A stretch of 64,000 bases of DNA. Source: Marivivens geojensis. Its GTDB lineage: Bacteria; Pseudomonadota; Alphaproteobacteria; Rhodobacterales; Rhodobacteraceae. Each line of letters begins with the position of its first letter. Positions within the stretch are counted from its first letter, which is position 1. Shown piece after piece: positions 25,508 through 35,140 of the stretch. The stretch covers positions 60,379 to 124,378 of the forward strand of contig NZ_JALKCU010000006.1 in NCBI RefSeq assembly GCF_023540835.1. The letters are read 5' to 3'. Under the pieces are notes generated by a model. It was not told where the DNA came from and did not search any database. It worked only from the letters and a program-made list of their open reading frames with translations. The position numbers and the translations under genes are program-made.

Positions 25508-27031
25508 ATGACCCGACCCAAACCCGTTGTTCTGTGTATTCTGGATGGCTGGGGCAATGGCCCTGACGCGACTGCTAACGCACCTGCACTAGCAGACACA
25601 CCCACCTTTGACCGCATCATGAAAACCTGCCCGACGGCAGAGCTCATCACTCATGGTCCTGATGTCGGCCTCCCCAGCGGGCAAATGGGTAACTCCGAAG
25701 TCGGCCACACAAACATCGGCGCAGGGCGCGTTGTTGCTATGGACTTGGGTCAGATCGACCTGTCGATGGAAGACGGTTCCTTTGGCAAAACCGAAGGCAT
25801 CCTGACTTTCATTACCAAGTTGAAAGAAACAGGCGGGCGGGCTCATTTGATGGGTGTCGTTTCGGACGGCGGCGTTCATGGTCACATCGAACACATCATC
25901 GCAGCCGCAAAGGTTTTGACCGACGCAGGTCTTTCGGTCGTTCTCCATGCGATCACTGACGGCCGCGATGTCGCACCGAAATCGGCAGACGTATTCATGG
26001 CAGATCTCTTGGAGCGACTACCCAAAGGCTGCACCGTTGCGTCGGTTACTGGTCGCTACTTTGCCATGGACCGCGATAACCGCTGGGAACGTGTATCGAC
26101 CGCATACCACGCGATGATCGACGCCAAAGGCGCATTCACCGTTGCCGATGCAAAAACCGCAGTTGCAGACGCATTTGCCCGTGGCGAAACCGATGAATTC
26201 ATCCAAGCAACGGTCATCGAAGGATACACAGGTGTTCAGGCTGGCGACGGGTTGTTCTGTTTGAATTTCCGCGCCGACCGCGCCCGCGAAATCCTCGCCG
26301 CTATGGCACAGCCAGACTTTTCTGGATTTGATCGCGGCGCGGTACCGCCATTTGCAGCACGACTGGGCATGGTCGAATATTCAATTGATCACAACGCGTG
26401 GTTCGAAACCGTGTTTCCTAAACGCAAAATCGTGAACACCTTGGGCGAATGGGTTGCAAAGCAAGGTCTGACCCAATTCCGACTGGCAGAAACCGAAAAA
26501 TATCCGCATGTCACGTTCTTCCTGAACGGAGGAAAAGAAACGCCCGAAATCGGCGAAGACCGCTTTATGCCGTTGTCGCCCAAAGTTGCGACCTATGATC
26601 TTCAACCAGAGATGTCGGCGCCCGAAGTGACAGCGAAATTCGTGGAAGCGATCGAACAAGGCTACGACCTGATCGTCACCAACTACGCGAACCCTGACAT
26701 GGTCGGACACACTGGTGACCTGCAAGCCGCAATGAAAGCCTGCGAAGCCGTCGATCAAGGTTTGGCTAAGGTTGTTGAAGCCTTGGAAAAAGCTGGCGGC
26801 GCAATGGTCATCACCGCAGACCATGGCAACTGCGAAATGATGATTGACCCAGAAACGGGTAGCGCTCATACGGCGCACACCCTGAACCCAGTTCCAGTGG
26901 CCGTCTTTGGCGGGCCCAATGGCGCGACACTGCGCAATGGACGTCTAGCTGACCTGGCGCCAACCCTGCTGGACTTGATGGAGCTTCCCCAGCCCGACGA
27001 AATGACTGGACAGAGCCTGCTCATCCGATGA
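25508..27031 (+). CDS. gpmI: 2,3-bisphosphoglycerate-independent phosphoglycerate mutase
   Basis: A 507-aa two-metal enzyme that interconverts 3- and 2-phosphoglycerate in glycolysis. The phosphoserine nucleophile is S63 in GQMGNSEVGH, metal-binding D13 lies in ILDGWG, and the C-terminal metal site includes DMVGHTG and TADHGNCE. The BPG-independent phosphotransferase insert (about 80-300) has SDGGVHGH and the DGRD and RADRAR substrate motifs. ATG 25508 follows AGAGGAG. The next gene overlaps by four bases (ATGA), giving an operon with the EnvC-like gene and ctpA. Confidence 0.95.
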   Translation: MTRPKPVVLCILDGWGNGPDATANAPALADTPTFDRIMKTCPTAELITHGPDVGLPSGQMGNSEVGHTNIGAGRVVAMDLGQIDLSMEDGSFGKTEGILTFITKLKETGGRAHLMGVVSDGGVHGHIEHIIAAAKVLTDAGLSVVLHAITDGRDVAPKSADVFMADLLERLPKGCTVASVTGRYFAMDRDNRWERVSTAYHAMIDAKGAFTVADAKTAVADAFARGETDEFIQATVIEGYTGVQAGDGLFCLNFRADRAREILAAMAQPDFSGFDRGAVPPFAARLGMVEYSIDHNAWFETVFPKRKIVNTLGEWVAKQGLTQFRLAETEKYPHVTFFLNGGKETPEIGEDRFMPLSPKVATYDLQPEMSAPEVTAKFVEAIEQGYDLIVTNYANPDMVGHTGDLQAAMKACEAVDQGLAKVVEALEKAGGAMVITADHGNCEMMIDPETGSAHTAHTLNPVPVAVFGGPNGATLRNGRLADLAPTLLDLMELPQPDEMTGQSLLIR

Positions 27032-28149
27032 TCCGCACGACCGCTCTCGTCTTATCGCTATGGACTGGAACTGCCTTTGCAGAGGTAGATCCGGGCCAAG
27101 CAGCCCTTGCAGCCGCGGCACGAATTGAGGGCGCGAGCGTTATGCTCCAAGAGGCCGACACAGCACGTGACAGGGTGTCCGCGCTGACCGAAACGGTCAA
27201 AGCCTACGAGGACGGCCTCGTCGCTCTTCGCGCCGGGCTACGCCAAGCCGCCATTCGTCAAGAAGCGCTTGAAACCGAACTGGACGCAAAATCGGACGAA
27301 GTCGCGCAATTGCTTGGCGTTTTGCTTTCGATGGGCCGTGCACCTGCGCCCGTGCTGTTGCTGCACCCAAGCGGGCCAACGGGAACAGCGCGGTCAGGCA
27401 TGATCCTCGCGGATGTGACCCCTGCCCTGCAGCAAGACGTCACCAAACTGCGCTCTCAACTCGAAGAGGTCGCACTATTGCGCGATCTGCAAGACAACGC
27501 AGCCGATAAATTGCGCCAAGGGCTGGATGGCGCACAGACCGCTCGCGCCTCTTTGAGCGCAGCAATATCGGACCGCACCGACCTACCGCAGCGGTTCACC
27601 GAAGACGCTATTCAAACCGCGCTCCTCATTTCCTCTGCCGAAACGCTTGATGCTTTTGCGAGTGGGTTGAATGACACCATAGGTGAAGAAATGGACATTC
27701 CATCGCCCGACGCACTGTCGCTGCGAGGCGATATTCCCTTTCCTGTCCAAGGACGTATCCTCCGTGGCTTCAACGAAGAAGATCTCGCAGGGATAAGCCG
27801 TCCAGGGCTCCTTTTGGCGACTCAGCCACGCGTGCTCGTCACAACACCTGTCGCAGCTACGCTACGGTTCAAAGGACCGCTGCTCGACTACGGAAATGTG
27901 GTGATAACTGAGCCCGCCGCAGACATCCTTTTCGTTTACGCGGGCCTCGCTGAAACCTTTGGCCAAGTGGGTGAAGTTCTGCCTGCTGGATCGCCGGTGG
28001 GCATGATGGGTGGAGATTCACCCCTAGTTGACGAGATTTTGACCGATTTAGAGAACGGATCAGGTATTCGGGCCACGGAAACCCTTTATCTTGAGGTACG
28101 AGAAGGGCAATCTCCGGTAGACCCCGCGATCTGGTTCGCGATGGAGTGA
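27028..28149 (+). CDS. EnvC-like murein hydrolase activator (degenerate M23 domain)
   Basis: A 373-aa periplasmic protein: signal peptide (cut after AFA, residue 18), a coiled coil from about 25 to 200 (heptads such as AALRAGLRQAAIRQEALETELDAK), and a C-terminal LytM/M23-like domain from about 230. The domain lacks the zinc ligands: HPG is RPG and the YAHL motif reads YAGL, as in EnvC-type activators that switch on amidases rather than cut wall themselves. It overlaps gpmI by four bases and precedes ctpA by eight bases, a conserved alphaproteobacterial trio. Confidence 0.88.
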   Translation: MIRTTALVLSLWTGTAFAEVDPGQAALAAAARIEGASVMLQEADTARDRVSALTETVKAYEDGLVALRAGLRQAAIRQEALETELDAKSDEVAQLLGVLLSMGRAPAPVLLLHPSGPTGTARSGMILADVTPALQQDVTKLRSQLEEVALLRDLQDNAADKLRQGLDGAQTARASLSAAISDRTDLPQRFTEDAIQTALLISSAETLDAFASGLNDTIGEEMDIPSPDALSLRGDIPFPVQGRILRGFNEEDLAGISRPGLLLATQPRVLVTTPVAATLRFKGPLLDYGNVVITEPAADILFVYAGLAETFGQVGEVLPAGSPVGMMGGDSPLVDEILTDLENGSGIRATETLYLEVREGQSPVDPAIWFAME

Positions 28150-28157
28150 GGTATACT

Positions 28158-29489
28158 ATGAAGAAATTCGCCATTGCGGCAGCGTCGGGCACCATTCTTG
28201 GTCTTCTGGCTACAACGCAGATAGCTGGACCCTTGATCGCTCAAGAGGCCGACCGCAATTCAACGGTTTATGAACAGCTCGATCTGTTTGGCGATATTTT
28301 CGAACGCATTCGCGCGCAATACGTCGAAGAAGTCGATGAGACAGCGCTGATTGAAGCGGCCATCAACGGAATGCTAACATCCCTCGATCCGCACTCCAGC
28401 TACCTCTCTCCGGACGCTGCTGCAGACATGCGCATTCAAACTTCTGGTGAATTTGGCGGCTTGGGGATCGAAGTGACCCAAGAAGAAGGCTGGATCAAAG
28501 TCGTCTCACCGATGGATGGCACGCCAGCGGATGCTGCGGGCATTCTTTCGGGTGACTTTATCACACAGGTGGACGGTGAAAGCCTTCTGGGCCTCACTCT
28601 GGACCAAGCGGTTGATCTGATGCGCGGTCCAGTTGGGTCCGAGATCATTCTGACCATCGTGCGTGAAGGCGAAACAGAACCCTTCGAAGTCTCGATCATC
28701 CGCGACACAATCAAACTTACGGCTGTGCGCGCACGGACCGAAGGCGACGCTGTCGTCCTCCGCATCGCGACATTCAGTGGTCAGACCTACGACGACTTAA
28801 TCTCTGGCTTTGAGGCTCAAATCGAAGAAGCTGGCGGCAAGGAAAACGTCAGCGGCGTTATCCTTGATCTGCGTAACAACCCTGGTGGTCTATTGGATCA
28901 GGCAATCTATGTGTCTGATGCGTTCCTTGATGCTGGTGAAATCGTATCGACCCGCGGCCGTAACGCGGCTGATGGCGACCGCTACAATGCGACGCCAGGT
29001 GACATCACCGATGGCATGCCGATCGTTGTTCTGATCAATGGCGGGTCCGCGTCGGCATCGGAAATCGTATCAGGCGCGCTCCAAGATCACCGCCGTGCGA
29101 TCGTGGTTGGCACCAAATCCTTTGGCAAGGGCTCGGTACAAACCGTCATGCCGCTGCGTGATGACGGCGCGATGCGTTTAACAACTGCGCGTTACTACAC
29201 ACCGTCGGGCCGTTCGATCCAGTCGCTCGGCATTCAGCCAGACATCATTGTTCAACAACCACGACCGCGCCCTGCAGACGAGGTATCCGAGGATACACCG
29301 AACATGCGGTCCGAAGCAGACCTGCGCGGTGCGCTGAACAACGATAGCCTGACCGAAGACGAAATCCGCCAAATCGAAGAAGACGCAGCCCGCGCCGAAG
29401 CAACGGCCGCCCTTCGCGAAGAGGATTACCAATTGGCCTACGCAATCGACATCCTTCGTGGATTGAGCGCACTGGGCAATCGCGAATAA
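28158..29489 (+). CDS. ctpA: carboxy-terminal processing peptidase, S41 family
   Basis: A 443-aa periplasmic serine protease. A signal-anchor (about residues 1-25) precedes an N-terminal helical cap, a PDZ domain (about 100-170, GGLGIEV...), and the S41 core. The catalytic Ser-Lys pair is S299 in GGSASASEI and K324 in SFGKGSVQT, the normal spacing of 25. A long hydrophilic tail rich in Glu follows. It degrades or trims periplasmic cell-wall factors; in this operon the EnvC-like protein is a plausible partner, by inference from neighbourhood. Confidence 0.93.
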   Translation: MKKFAIAAASGTILGLLATTQIAGPLIAQEADRNSTVYEQLDLFGDIFERIRAQYVEEVDETALIEAAINGMLTSLDPHSSYLSPDAAADMRIQTSGEFGGLGIEVTQEEGWIKVVSPMDGTPADAAGILSGDFITQVDGESLLGLTLDQAVDLMRGPVGSEIILTIVREGETEPFEVSIIRDTIKLTAVRARTEGDAVVLRIATFSGQTYDDLISGFEAQIEEAGGKENVSGVILDLRNNPGGLLDQAIYVSDAFLDAGEIVSTRGRNAADGDRYNATPGDITDGMPIVVLINGGSASASEIVSGALQDHRRAIVVGTKSFGKGSVQTVMPLRDDGAMRLTTARYYTPSGRSIQSLGIQPDIIVQQPRPRPADEVSEDTPNMRSEADLRGALNNDSLTEDEIRQIEEDAARAEATAALREEDYQLAYAIDILRGLSALGNRE

Positions 29490-29509
29490 TTCCGCGATGT
29501 TCTCAACAC

Positions 29510-29541
29510 AAGGGCAGCACCTAATCGTGCTGCCCTTTTTC
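29510..29541 (+). terminator. terminator after ctpA
   Basis: AAGGGCAGCAC (29510-29520) and GTGCTGCCCTT (29527-29537) pair perfectly around CTAATC, followed by TTTTT. Confidence 0.88.
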
Positions 29542-29607
29542 GTTTGTCTGCTTGGCCTTATGTTGGTCGCGCGATAGACTTTGCCAAACCGTTGAAAGGC
29601 TCCTCCA

Positions 29608-30090
29608 ATGACCCCTGAACAGATTGCTGCACTCCCCTACCGTCCTTGCGTGGGCGTTATGCTGGTCAATCATGAGGGGCGGATTTTTGTCGGTCAACGC
29701 AACGACCGCGATCAAGATGCGTGGCAAATGCCACAAGGCGGCATAGACAAAGGCGAAGACCCACGTGACGCTGCCCTGCGCGAACTGTGGGAAGAGACGG
29801 GTGTGACGGCTGACCTCGTGGCGGTCGAAGCCGAAACCGAAGGCTGGGTTGCCTACGATTTGCCGAATGATGTGGTCCCGAACATTTGGAAGGGCCGCTA
29901 CAAAGGGCAAGAACAGAAATGGTTCCTGCTGCGCTTCAACGGGTCAGATGATCAAATCAACATCGCAACCGAGCATCCTGAATTCACCCAATGGAAATGG
30001 ATTGATCCCGCTGACGTTGTCGCCTCCATCGTTCCCTTTAAACGCGCCGTTTATGAACAGGTGCTCGCCGAACTCGGCCCCAAAATCTAA
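29608..30090 (+). CDS. rppH: RNA pyrophosphohydrolase
   Basis: A 160-aa Nudix enzyme that removes pyrophosphate from the 5' end of mRNAs, starting their decay. The Nudix box is complete: G44-x5-E50-x7-R58-E59-L60-x-E62-E63-x-G65. The N-terminal [11 protein letters not shown] and [18 protein letters not shown] are RppH landmarks. Length matches the family. Its stop overlaps the end of the converging lytic transglycosylase gene by four bases. Confidence 0.93.
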   Translation: MTPEQIAALPYRPCVGVMLVNHEGRIFVGQRNDRDQDAWQMPQGGIDKGEDPRDAALRELWEETGVTADLVAVEAETEGWVAYDLPNDVVPNIWKGRYKGQEQKWFLLRFNGSDDQINIATEHPEFTQWKWIDPADVVASIVPFKRAVYEQVLAELGPKI

Positions 30091-31268
30091 CGAAGCCGCT
30101 CAAGCATATGCAGCGTTGGGCGCCCATCCGCAGGTAAGCCCACGCTGCTCTGCCATGCTCTAAGAGCAGCCCGTGTCTGCGGTCCGGGCCTGCCATCTAC
30201 AGCGCCAGCATTATAGCCCGCAGCATTTAAGCGCCGCTGCAATTCTGCAGCCTCAGCAGAACTCAAACCACGATCACCACGGGGCCACGACGCAACAAAC
30301 GGACCACCTCCTGCGATACGATCGGCCAAATGCCCGACGCCGATCACATAGGCTTCGGATGCATTGTAGCGCTCAATCGTTCGGAAATTCGCGAATGTCA
30401 TCAGCGCGACGCCGCGTGCACCTGCTGGCAAAAGTATCCCTGCCGATCCGTAGTCAGGAACCGCACGCCCATCTACACCGACAACGCCCTGACGCGCCCA
30501 TTCTGACGGCATCAGAGTGGTGTCTCGCCCAGCCTGCGCAAAATTGAAATCAGATGGCAACCGTACCTCGACGCCCCACGGCATTCCCCGGCGCCAGTTG
30601 AAGCGAGTCAAATAAGCGGCCGTCGATGCCAGAGCGTCAGTCGGATCATCGGACCAAATATCGCGCCGTCCATCACCGCGAAAATCGACGGCATAGGCCT
30701 CGAAACTTGTGGGGATGAATTGAGTATGACCCATCGCGCCTGCCCAACTCCCGACGAAGTTTCGGGAACGGACATGTCCAGCCTCAAGGATGCGAAGCGC
30801 CGCCATCAATTGCTGCTCAAAGAAGCGACCGCGCCGTCCATCGTAGGCAAGCGTGGCAAGCGCTTCAATCACTGGAATGTCGCCACGTCGCGCGCCGTAG
30901 GCACTTTCCATCCCCCAGACTGCACAAACGATCGCAGCAGGAACCCCGAAACGGTCTTCAATCTCGGCCAACAAGCGGCGATTGTCGCGGAACGCCCTCC
31001 GACCATTGGTGACGCGGCTTTCGGACACGACAAGGTCGAGATAGTCCCAAATCTCGCGCCGAAACTCCGCTTGGTTGCGATCCCGCTCGACCACTTCGGC
31101 GTTATAGCGAACATTGGCAAAAGCCGTGTCGATAACGCGCTGCGATATGCCCCGCGAATGTGCTCGAGATTTGAAACTGGCCACCCAGCTGTCAAAACCG
31201 CTTTGCGCATAGGCCAAACTTGGCACAGACAAAGCACCCAAGACCATTGCGCGACGAGACAAAACCAT
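30087..31268 (-). CDS. lytic murein transglycosylase (MltB-like) with peptidoglycan-binding domain
   Basis: A 393-aa secreted protein that cleaves glycan strands. A twin-Arg-like N-terminus ([14 protein letters not shown]) with signal cleavage near AYA-QS (residue 22) precedes the SLT_2/MltB domain (about 25-310). The probable catalytic Glu is in WGMESAYG, and the substrate motifs [14 protein letters not shown] and DGRRDIW fit. The C-terminal peptidoglycan-binding domain (about 325-390) has [20 protein letters not shown]. It is the third gene on the strand after dapE and rnr. Confidence 0.88.
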   Translation of the reverse strand: MVLSRRAMVLGALSVPSLAYAQSGFDSWVASFKSRAHSRGISQRVIDTAFANVRYNAEVVERDRNQAEFRREIWDYLDLVVSESRVTNGRRAFRDNRRLLAEIEDRFGVPAAIVCAVWGMESAYGARRGDIPVIEALATLAYDGRRGRFFEQQLMAALRILEAGHVRSRNFVGSWAGAMGHTQFIPTSFEAYAVDFRGDGRRDIWSDDPTDALASTAAYLTRFNWRRGMPWGVEVRLPSDFNFAQAGRDTTLMPSEWARQGVVGVDGRAVPDYGSAGILLPAGARGVALMTFANFRTIERYNASEAYVIGVGHLADRIAGGGPFVASWPRGDRGLSSAEAAELQRRLNAAGYNAGAVDGRPGPQTRAALRAWQSSVGLPADGRPTLHMLERLR

Positions 31269-31360
31269 AAGACTGCTCACACCTTGAAACCTAGCCTCAA
31301 GGTAGATCACTCATAAAAACTTACAACAAAAGCCTCAGAGCTCTGCGAGATAACGCCGAT

Positions 31361-33619
31361 CTACTTACGCGTTCGTTTTACCTTTCGACGAACCTTATCG
31401 GCTTTCTTTTTGGCTGCGTTGGCTTTGCGTCGAACGGGTCGACCACGGCCACCGCGCATCGGACCCTTCGGCATGATGAAGTCATCGATAGAGATAATTT
31501 CACCGACGAGACCACCAGAGATCGGGGCGGCTTCGGTCAATTTCAGAGTGACCCGTTGGCCGAGGCCGATAACCATTCCCGACTGGGACCCAAAGAGCTG
31601 CTGGGCTTCGGCATCATAGTGAAAGAACTCGCTCCCGAGTGAACGCACAGGCACCAGAACATCTGCGCCTGTTTCGTCCAGCTTTACGAAAACGCCGAAC
31701 TTTTGAATGCCACTGATACGACCAGGCAACTCTGTACCGACGCGATCTTTCATAAACGCAGCCAGATAACGGTCAGTCGTATCCCGCTCGGCGATCATCG
31801 AACGACGTTCGGTATCGCTGATTTGTTGCCCCGTCGCTTCGAGCATTTCGATGTCCCAATCGCTGAGACCATCGTCACCCCATTTATGCGTTTTGATCAG
31901 AGCACGGTGAACGATGAGGTCGGAATATCGACGGATCGGCGAGGTGAAATGCGCATAGTTGCGCAGCGCCAAACCAAAGTGTCCAAAGTTATTCGGCCCG
32001 TAATAGGCCTGCGTCATCGACCGCAGGGTCGACATGTTAATCAACTCATCTTGCGGCGTGCCTTCAGCCTGACGGAGGAGCTGGTTGAGGTGGCGGGTCT
32101 GCAAAACCTGCCCTTTGGCCAGCACCAGACCGCTCGCTTGCGCAACCTCACGCAGACTGTCCAGCTTTTCGGGGCTTGGCTCTTCGTGGACGCGAAACAA
32201 CAACGGCGTACGGTGTTTAATCAGTTCTTCCGCGGCAGCAACATTCGCCAGCACCATGAACTCTTCGATCAATTTGTGCGCATCAAAACGTTCTTTGAAC
32301 GCGATCGACGTGACCTCGCCCGCGTCATTCAAAACGATCTGACGTTCTGGCAGGTCCAATTCGAGCGGCTGACGCACTGCGCGCGCCTTCTTCAGCGCTT
32401 CATAGGCGGCGTAAAGCGGTTTCAAAACGGGTGCGAGGAGCGGACCTGTTTTCTCATTCGGCATGCCGTCGATGGCGGCTTGTGCCTCTTCGTAGGCCAA
32501 AGAAGCTACCGACCGCATCAATCCGCGCACGAACCGATGGCTGATTTTACGTCCCTCAGCATCGATCCGCATCTCGACAGCCATACAGGCGCGATCCACG
32601 GCTTCATGCAATGAGCAGAGATCACCTGACAAACGGTCAGGCAGCATCGGTACAACACGATCAGGGAAATAGGACGAGTTACCACGCTTACGCGCTTCAC
32701 GGTCCAAAGCGGAATTCGGGCGCACGTAATATGCGACGTCGGCAATCGCGACCCAGAGATAGAACCCGCCCTCATTTTCGGGATCACTGTCTGGAATTGC
32801 GAGGACGGCGTCATCCCGATCTCGTGCATCAGCTGGATCAATCGTAACCAGCGGAAGATGACGCAAATCGGTGCGGCCCTTGAGCTCCGCTGGCTTAACA
32901 CTGTCCGCCTCCGCGATCACATCGTCAGGAAATGCGTCAGGTATACCATGTTGATGGATCGCAATAAGGCTGACCGCTTTCGGAGCGGATGGGTCACCCA
33001 GTCGATCAATAATGCGCGCCTTGGGTAGACCAAGCCGCCCTTTTGGGCCGCTCTGCTCTGCTTCGACCAACTCGCCATCTTTGGCCCCTGCGGTCGCACC
33101 TTCGGGAACGATCCATTGTTTGTCGGCTTTTTTGTCGATGGGAACGATACGGCCACCCTCGTGGCTCTGTCGAAATACCCCGACGATCCGCAGCGGGTTT
33201 GACCCAACACGACGGATCATGCGTGCGGTGTAGTCGTAGTCCTCGTCTTTGACCTCGGTCATTCGGCCCAGAATTCGGTCGCCAGGTGCCAAAGCGGGAT
33301 CGGTGTCGCGCTGGATCATAAGAATGCGTGGCATTGCACCATCGCCGCGCCATTCCAACGGACGCGCCCACAGATCACCATTGTGATCAGGGTCGATCAC
33401 TTGCAGCACCGCGACGGGCGGTAGTTTTTCAGCATCACGATATGATGACCGACGCTTGGTCAGCGCACCTTCATCTTCCAACTCTCGCAAGATGCGCTTG
33501 AGATCAATCCGCGCAGAGCCTTTGATGCCAAAAGCCTTAGCGATATCGCGCTTAGCGGTGAGGGTCGGGTTCGTGGAAATCCATTCAAGGATTTCCTCTT
33601 TTGAAGGAATACGTGTCAT
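31361..33619 (-). CDS. rnr: ribonuclease R
   Basis: A 752-aa processive 3'-5' exoribonuclease that degrades structured RNA. The layout is an N-terminal winged helix (about 5-60), cold-shock domains (about 65-225), an RNB catalytic core with the Asp cluster DPADARDRDDAV (262-273), an S1 domain near 630-710 (GRISGIQKFGVFVKLD) and a Lys/Arg-rich tail ending RKVKRTRK. All active-site acidic residues are present. dapE ends 95 bases upstream on the same strand. Confidence 0.95.
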   Translation of the reverse strand: MTRIPSKEEILEWISTNPTLTAKRDIAKAFGIKGSARIDLKRILRELEDEGALTKRRSSYRDAEKLPPVAVLQVIDPDHNGDLWARPLEWRGDGAMPRILMIQRDTDPALAPGDRILGRMTEVKDEDYDYTARMIRRVGSNPLRIVGVFRQSHEGGRIVPIDKKADKQWIVPEGATAGAKDGELVEAEQSGPKGRLGLPKARIIDRLGDPSAPKAVSLIAIHQHGIPDAFPDDVIAEADSVKPAELKGRTDLRHLPLVTIDPADARDRDDAVLAIPDSDPENEGGFYLWVAIADVAYYVRPNSALDREARKRGNSSYFPDRVVPMLPDRLSGDLCSLHEAVDRACMAVEMRIDAEGRKISHRFVRGLMRSVASLAYEEAQAAIDGMPNEKTGPLLAPVLKPLYAAYEALKKARAVRQPLELDLPERQIVLNDAGEVTSIAFKERFDAHKLIEEFMVLANVAAAEELIKHRTPLLFRVHEEPSPEKLDSLREVAQASGLVLAKGQVLQTRHLNQLLRQAEGTPQDELINMSTLRSMTQAYYGPNNFGHFGLALRNYAHFTSPIRRYSDLIVHRALIKTHKWGDDGLSDWDIEMLEATGQQISDTERRSMIAERDTTDRYLAAFMKDRVGTELPGRISGIQKFGVFVKLDETGADVLVPVRSLGSEFFHYDAEAQQLFGSQSGMVIGLGQRVTLKLTEAAPISGGLVGEIISIDDFIMPKGPMRGGRGRPVRRKANAAKKKADKVRRKVKRTRK

Positions 33620-33714
33620 TCGACAGCCCTAGCACCAGACAGGGCACAGCGCACCCGCCTTCTTTGATGAAACCTTACTCTGGTCCCGATCTAACGTCTT
33701 GCGAAAGTCAGGGA

Positions 33715-34863
33715 TCAGCCGAAATAATCGTTCAGAATTCGGGTGTAGATAGATTTCAACTGGCCGATCTGGTCGATTGCGACGCGTTCATCCACCTGAT
33801 GCATTGTTTTCCCGACAAGCCCAAATTCGACCACAGGACAGTGGTTTTTGACAAACCGTGCATCCGATGTGCCACCCGAAGTCGATAGCTCAGGCGTTTT
33901 GCCCGTCACTGCCTGAACCGATTTTGACACCAGGTCGGACAATTCACCCGGTGGCGTGACGAAGCTTTCACCCGAGATTTTCACGCGCATGTCGACTTTG
34001 ACGCCGAATTCACCGGCGATCTTGTCGGCTTCGCCCTGCATCCAAGCGGTCAAGCTTTCACCTGTATGAAGGTCGTTGTAGCGGATATTCACGGCTGCGC
34101 GGGTCTGCGCAGGGATCACGTTCGTCGCGGGGTTGCCCGTGTCGATAGTAACGAAAGCCAGCGTAGATGGATCAAAATGATCGGTGCCACGGTCCAACTC
34201 ATGCGATGACATACGGTCAACTAACCGCGCCAGCGCAGGAATAGGGTTGTTCGCGCGATGCGGATAGGCCGAGTGACCTTGAACACCTGTCACCGTGAAC
34301 CACGCTGTTAGCGATCCTCGACGACCGATCTTCATCATCTCGCCCATTTCGTTCGGGCATGTTGGTTCACCAACCAGACAAACCGACATGGATTCACCCT
34401 GCTGGTTCATCCAATCCAAGAGAGCGATTGTGCCGTCGTCGGCATCACCCTCTTCGTCGCCAGTGATGGCGATCGCAATTGCGCCATCGGGCGGCGTTTG
34501 TTGCACAAAATCAATGGCGGCCGCGACGAATGCCGCAACGCCTGACTTCATGTCGGTCGTGCCCCGACCATACATAAAACCATCTTTGATCTCTGCGCCA
34601 AAAGGATCAACGGTCCAGTCATCCCGATTACCCAATGGCACGACATCCGTATGACCATTAAACCCGAACGTGCGGTTCGCGCCTTTGCGACCCCAGCGGG
34701 CGTAAAGGTTCGAAATACCGCCACGATCCACGCGCGTGCAGTCAAATCCAGATGCACTCAATAGCTCTTCGAGCAGCACCAAAGCGCCACCTTCGGCGGG
34801 CGTCACAGAGGGGCAGCGGACTAGTCGAGCGGTAAGATCAACGGGATCGATAGGTGCGGTCAT
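33715..34863 (-). CDS. dapE: succinyl-diaminopimelate desuccinylase
   Basis: A 382-aa di-zinc peptidase-fold enzyme that releases LL-diaminopimelate from its N-succinyl form. H71 and D73 in GHTDVVPLG, the shared Asp in [10 protein letters not shown], the catalytic Glu in [10 protein letters not shown] and C-terminal [14 protein letters not shown] are present; the [11 protein letters not shown] motif binds substrate. ATG 34863 follows AAGGAG. dapD, for the earlier succinylation step, is 3.7 kb away on the same strand, separated by the Hint gene pair on the opposite strand. Confidence 0.95.
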   Translation of the reverse strand: MTAPIDPVDLTARLVRCPSVTPAEGGALVLLEELLSASGFDCTRVDRGGISNLYARWGRKGANRTFGFNGHTDVVPLGNRDDWTVDPFGAEIKDGFMYGRGTTDMKSGVAAFVAAAIDFVQQTPPDGAIAIAITGDEEGDADDGTIALLDWMNQQGESMSVCLVGEPTCPNEMGEMMKIGRRGSLTAWFTVTGVQGHSAYPHRANNPIPALARLVDRMSSHELDRGTDHFDPSTLAFVTIDTGNPATNVIPAQTRAAVNIRYNDLHTGESLTAWMQGEADKIAGEFGVKVDMRVKISGESFVTPPGELSDLVSKSVQAVTGKTPELSTSGGTSDARFVKNHCPVVEFGLVGKTMHQVDERVAIDQIGQLKSIYTRILNDYFG

Positions 34864-35140
34864 GAACGTCTCCTTTGCAACAGCCCTACCCAAGCCCCAA
34901 AGCCGATGCAATCAGGCGAATGTGGCGACTGGAACACAAAAATGCCACATGGGTGAATTTAACTATACAAAAGTGTTAACAAAAAATCTTTGCACAGGTT
35001 ATGGTTGTTCCAAAATAGAGACCCGAGGCAGGGCAGACCCCAAGATGGTCAGTGGCGAGCAGTAAAGCCACATTTATAGAGTTCGGATTTTGTGTCCGTC
35101 TTGAAGCATGCGCTGACCTTGGCAGAGAGCTGAGGCAAAG
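34864..35140. other. intergenic region between dapE and the Hint operon
   Basis: 277 bases with no open frame of weight. It contains AT-rich TTAACTATACAAAAGTGTTAAC, in which GTTAA appears twice in inverted orientation, as might be found at a promoter or operator. Nothing else stands out, and no terminator is needed because both genes point outwards. Confidence 0.5.

Noticed and set aside
31703..32614. 303-aa open frame opposite rnr
   Set aside because: It is an antisense shadow of the RNB domain without family features.
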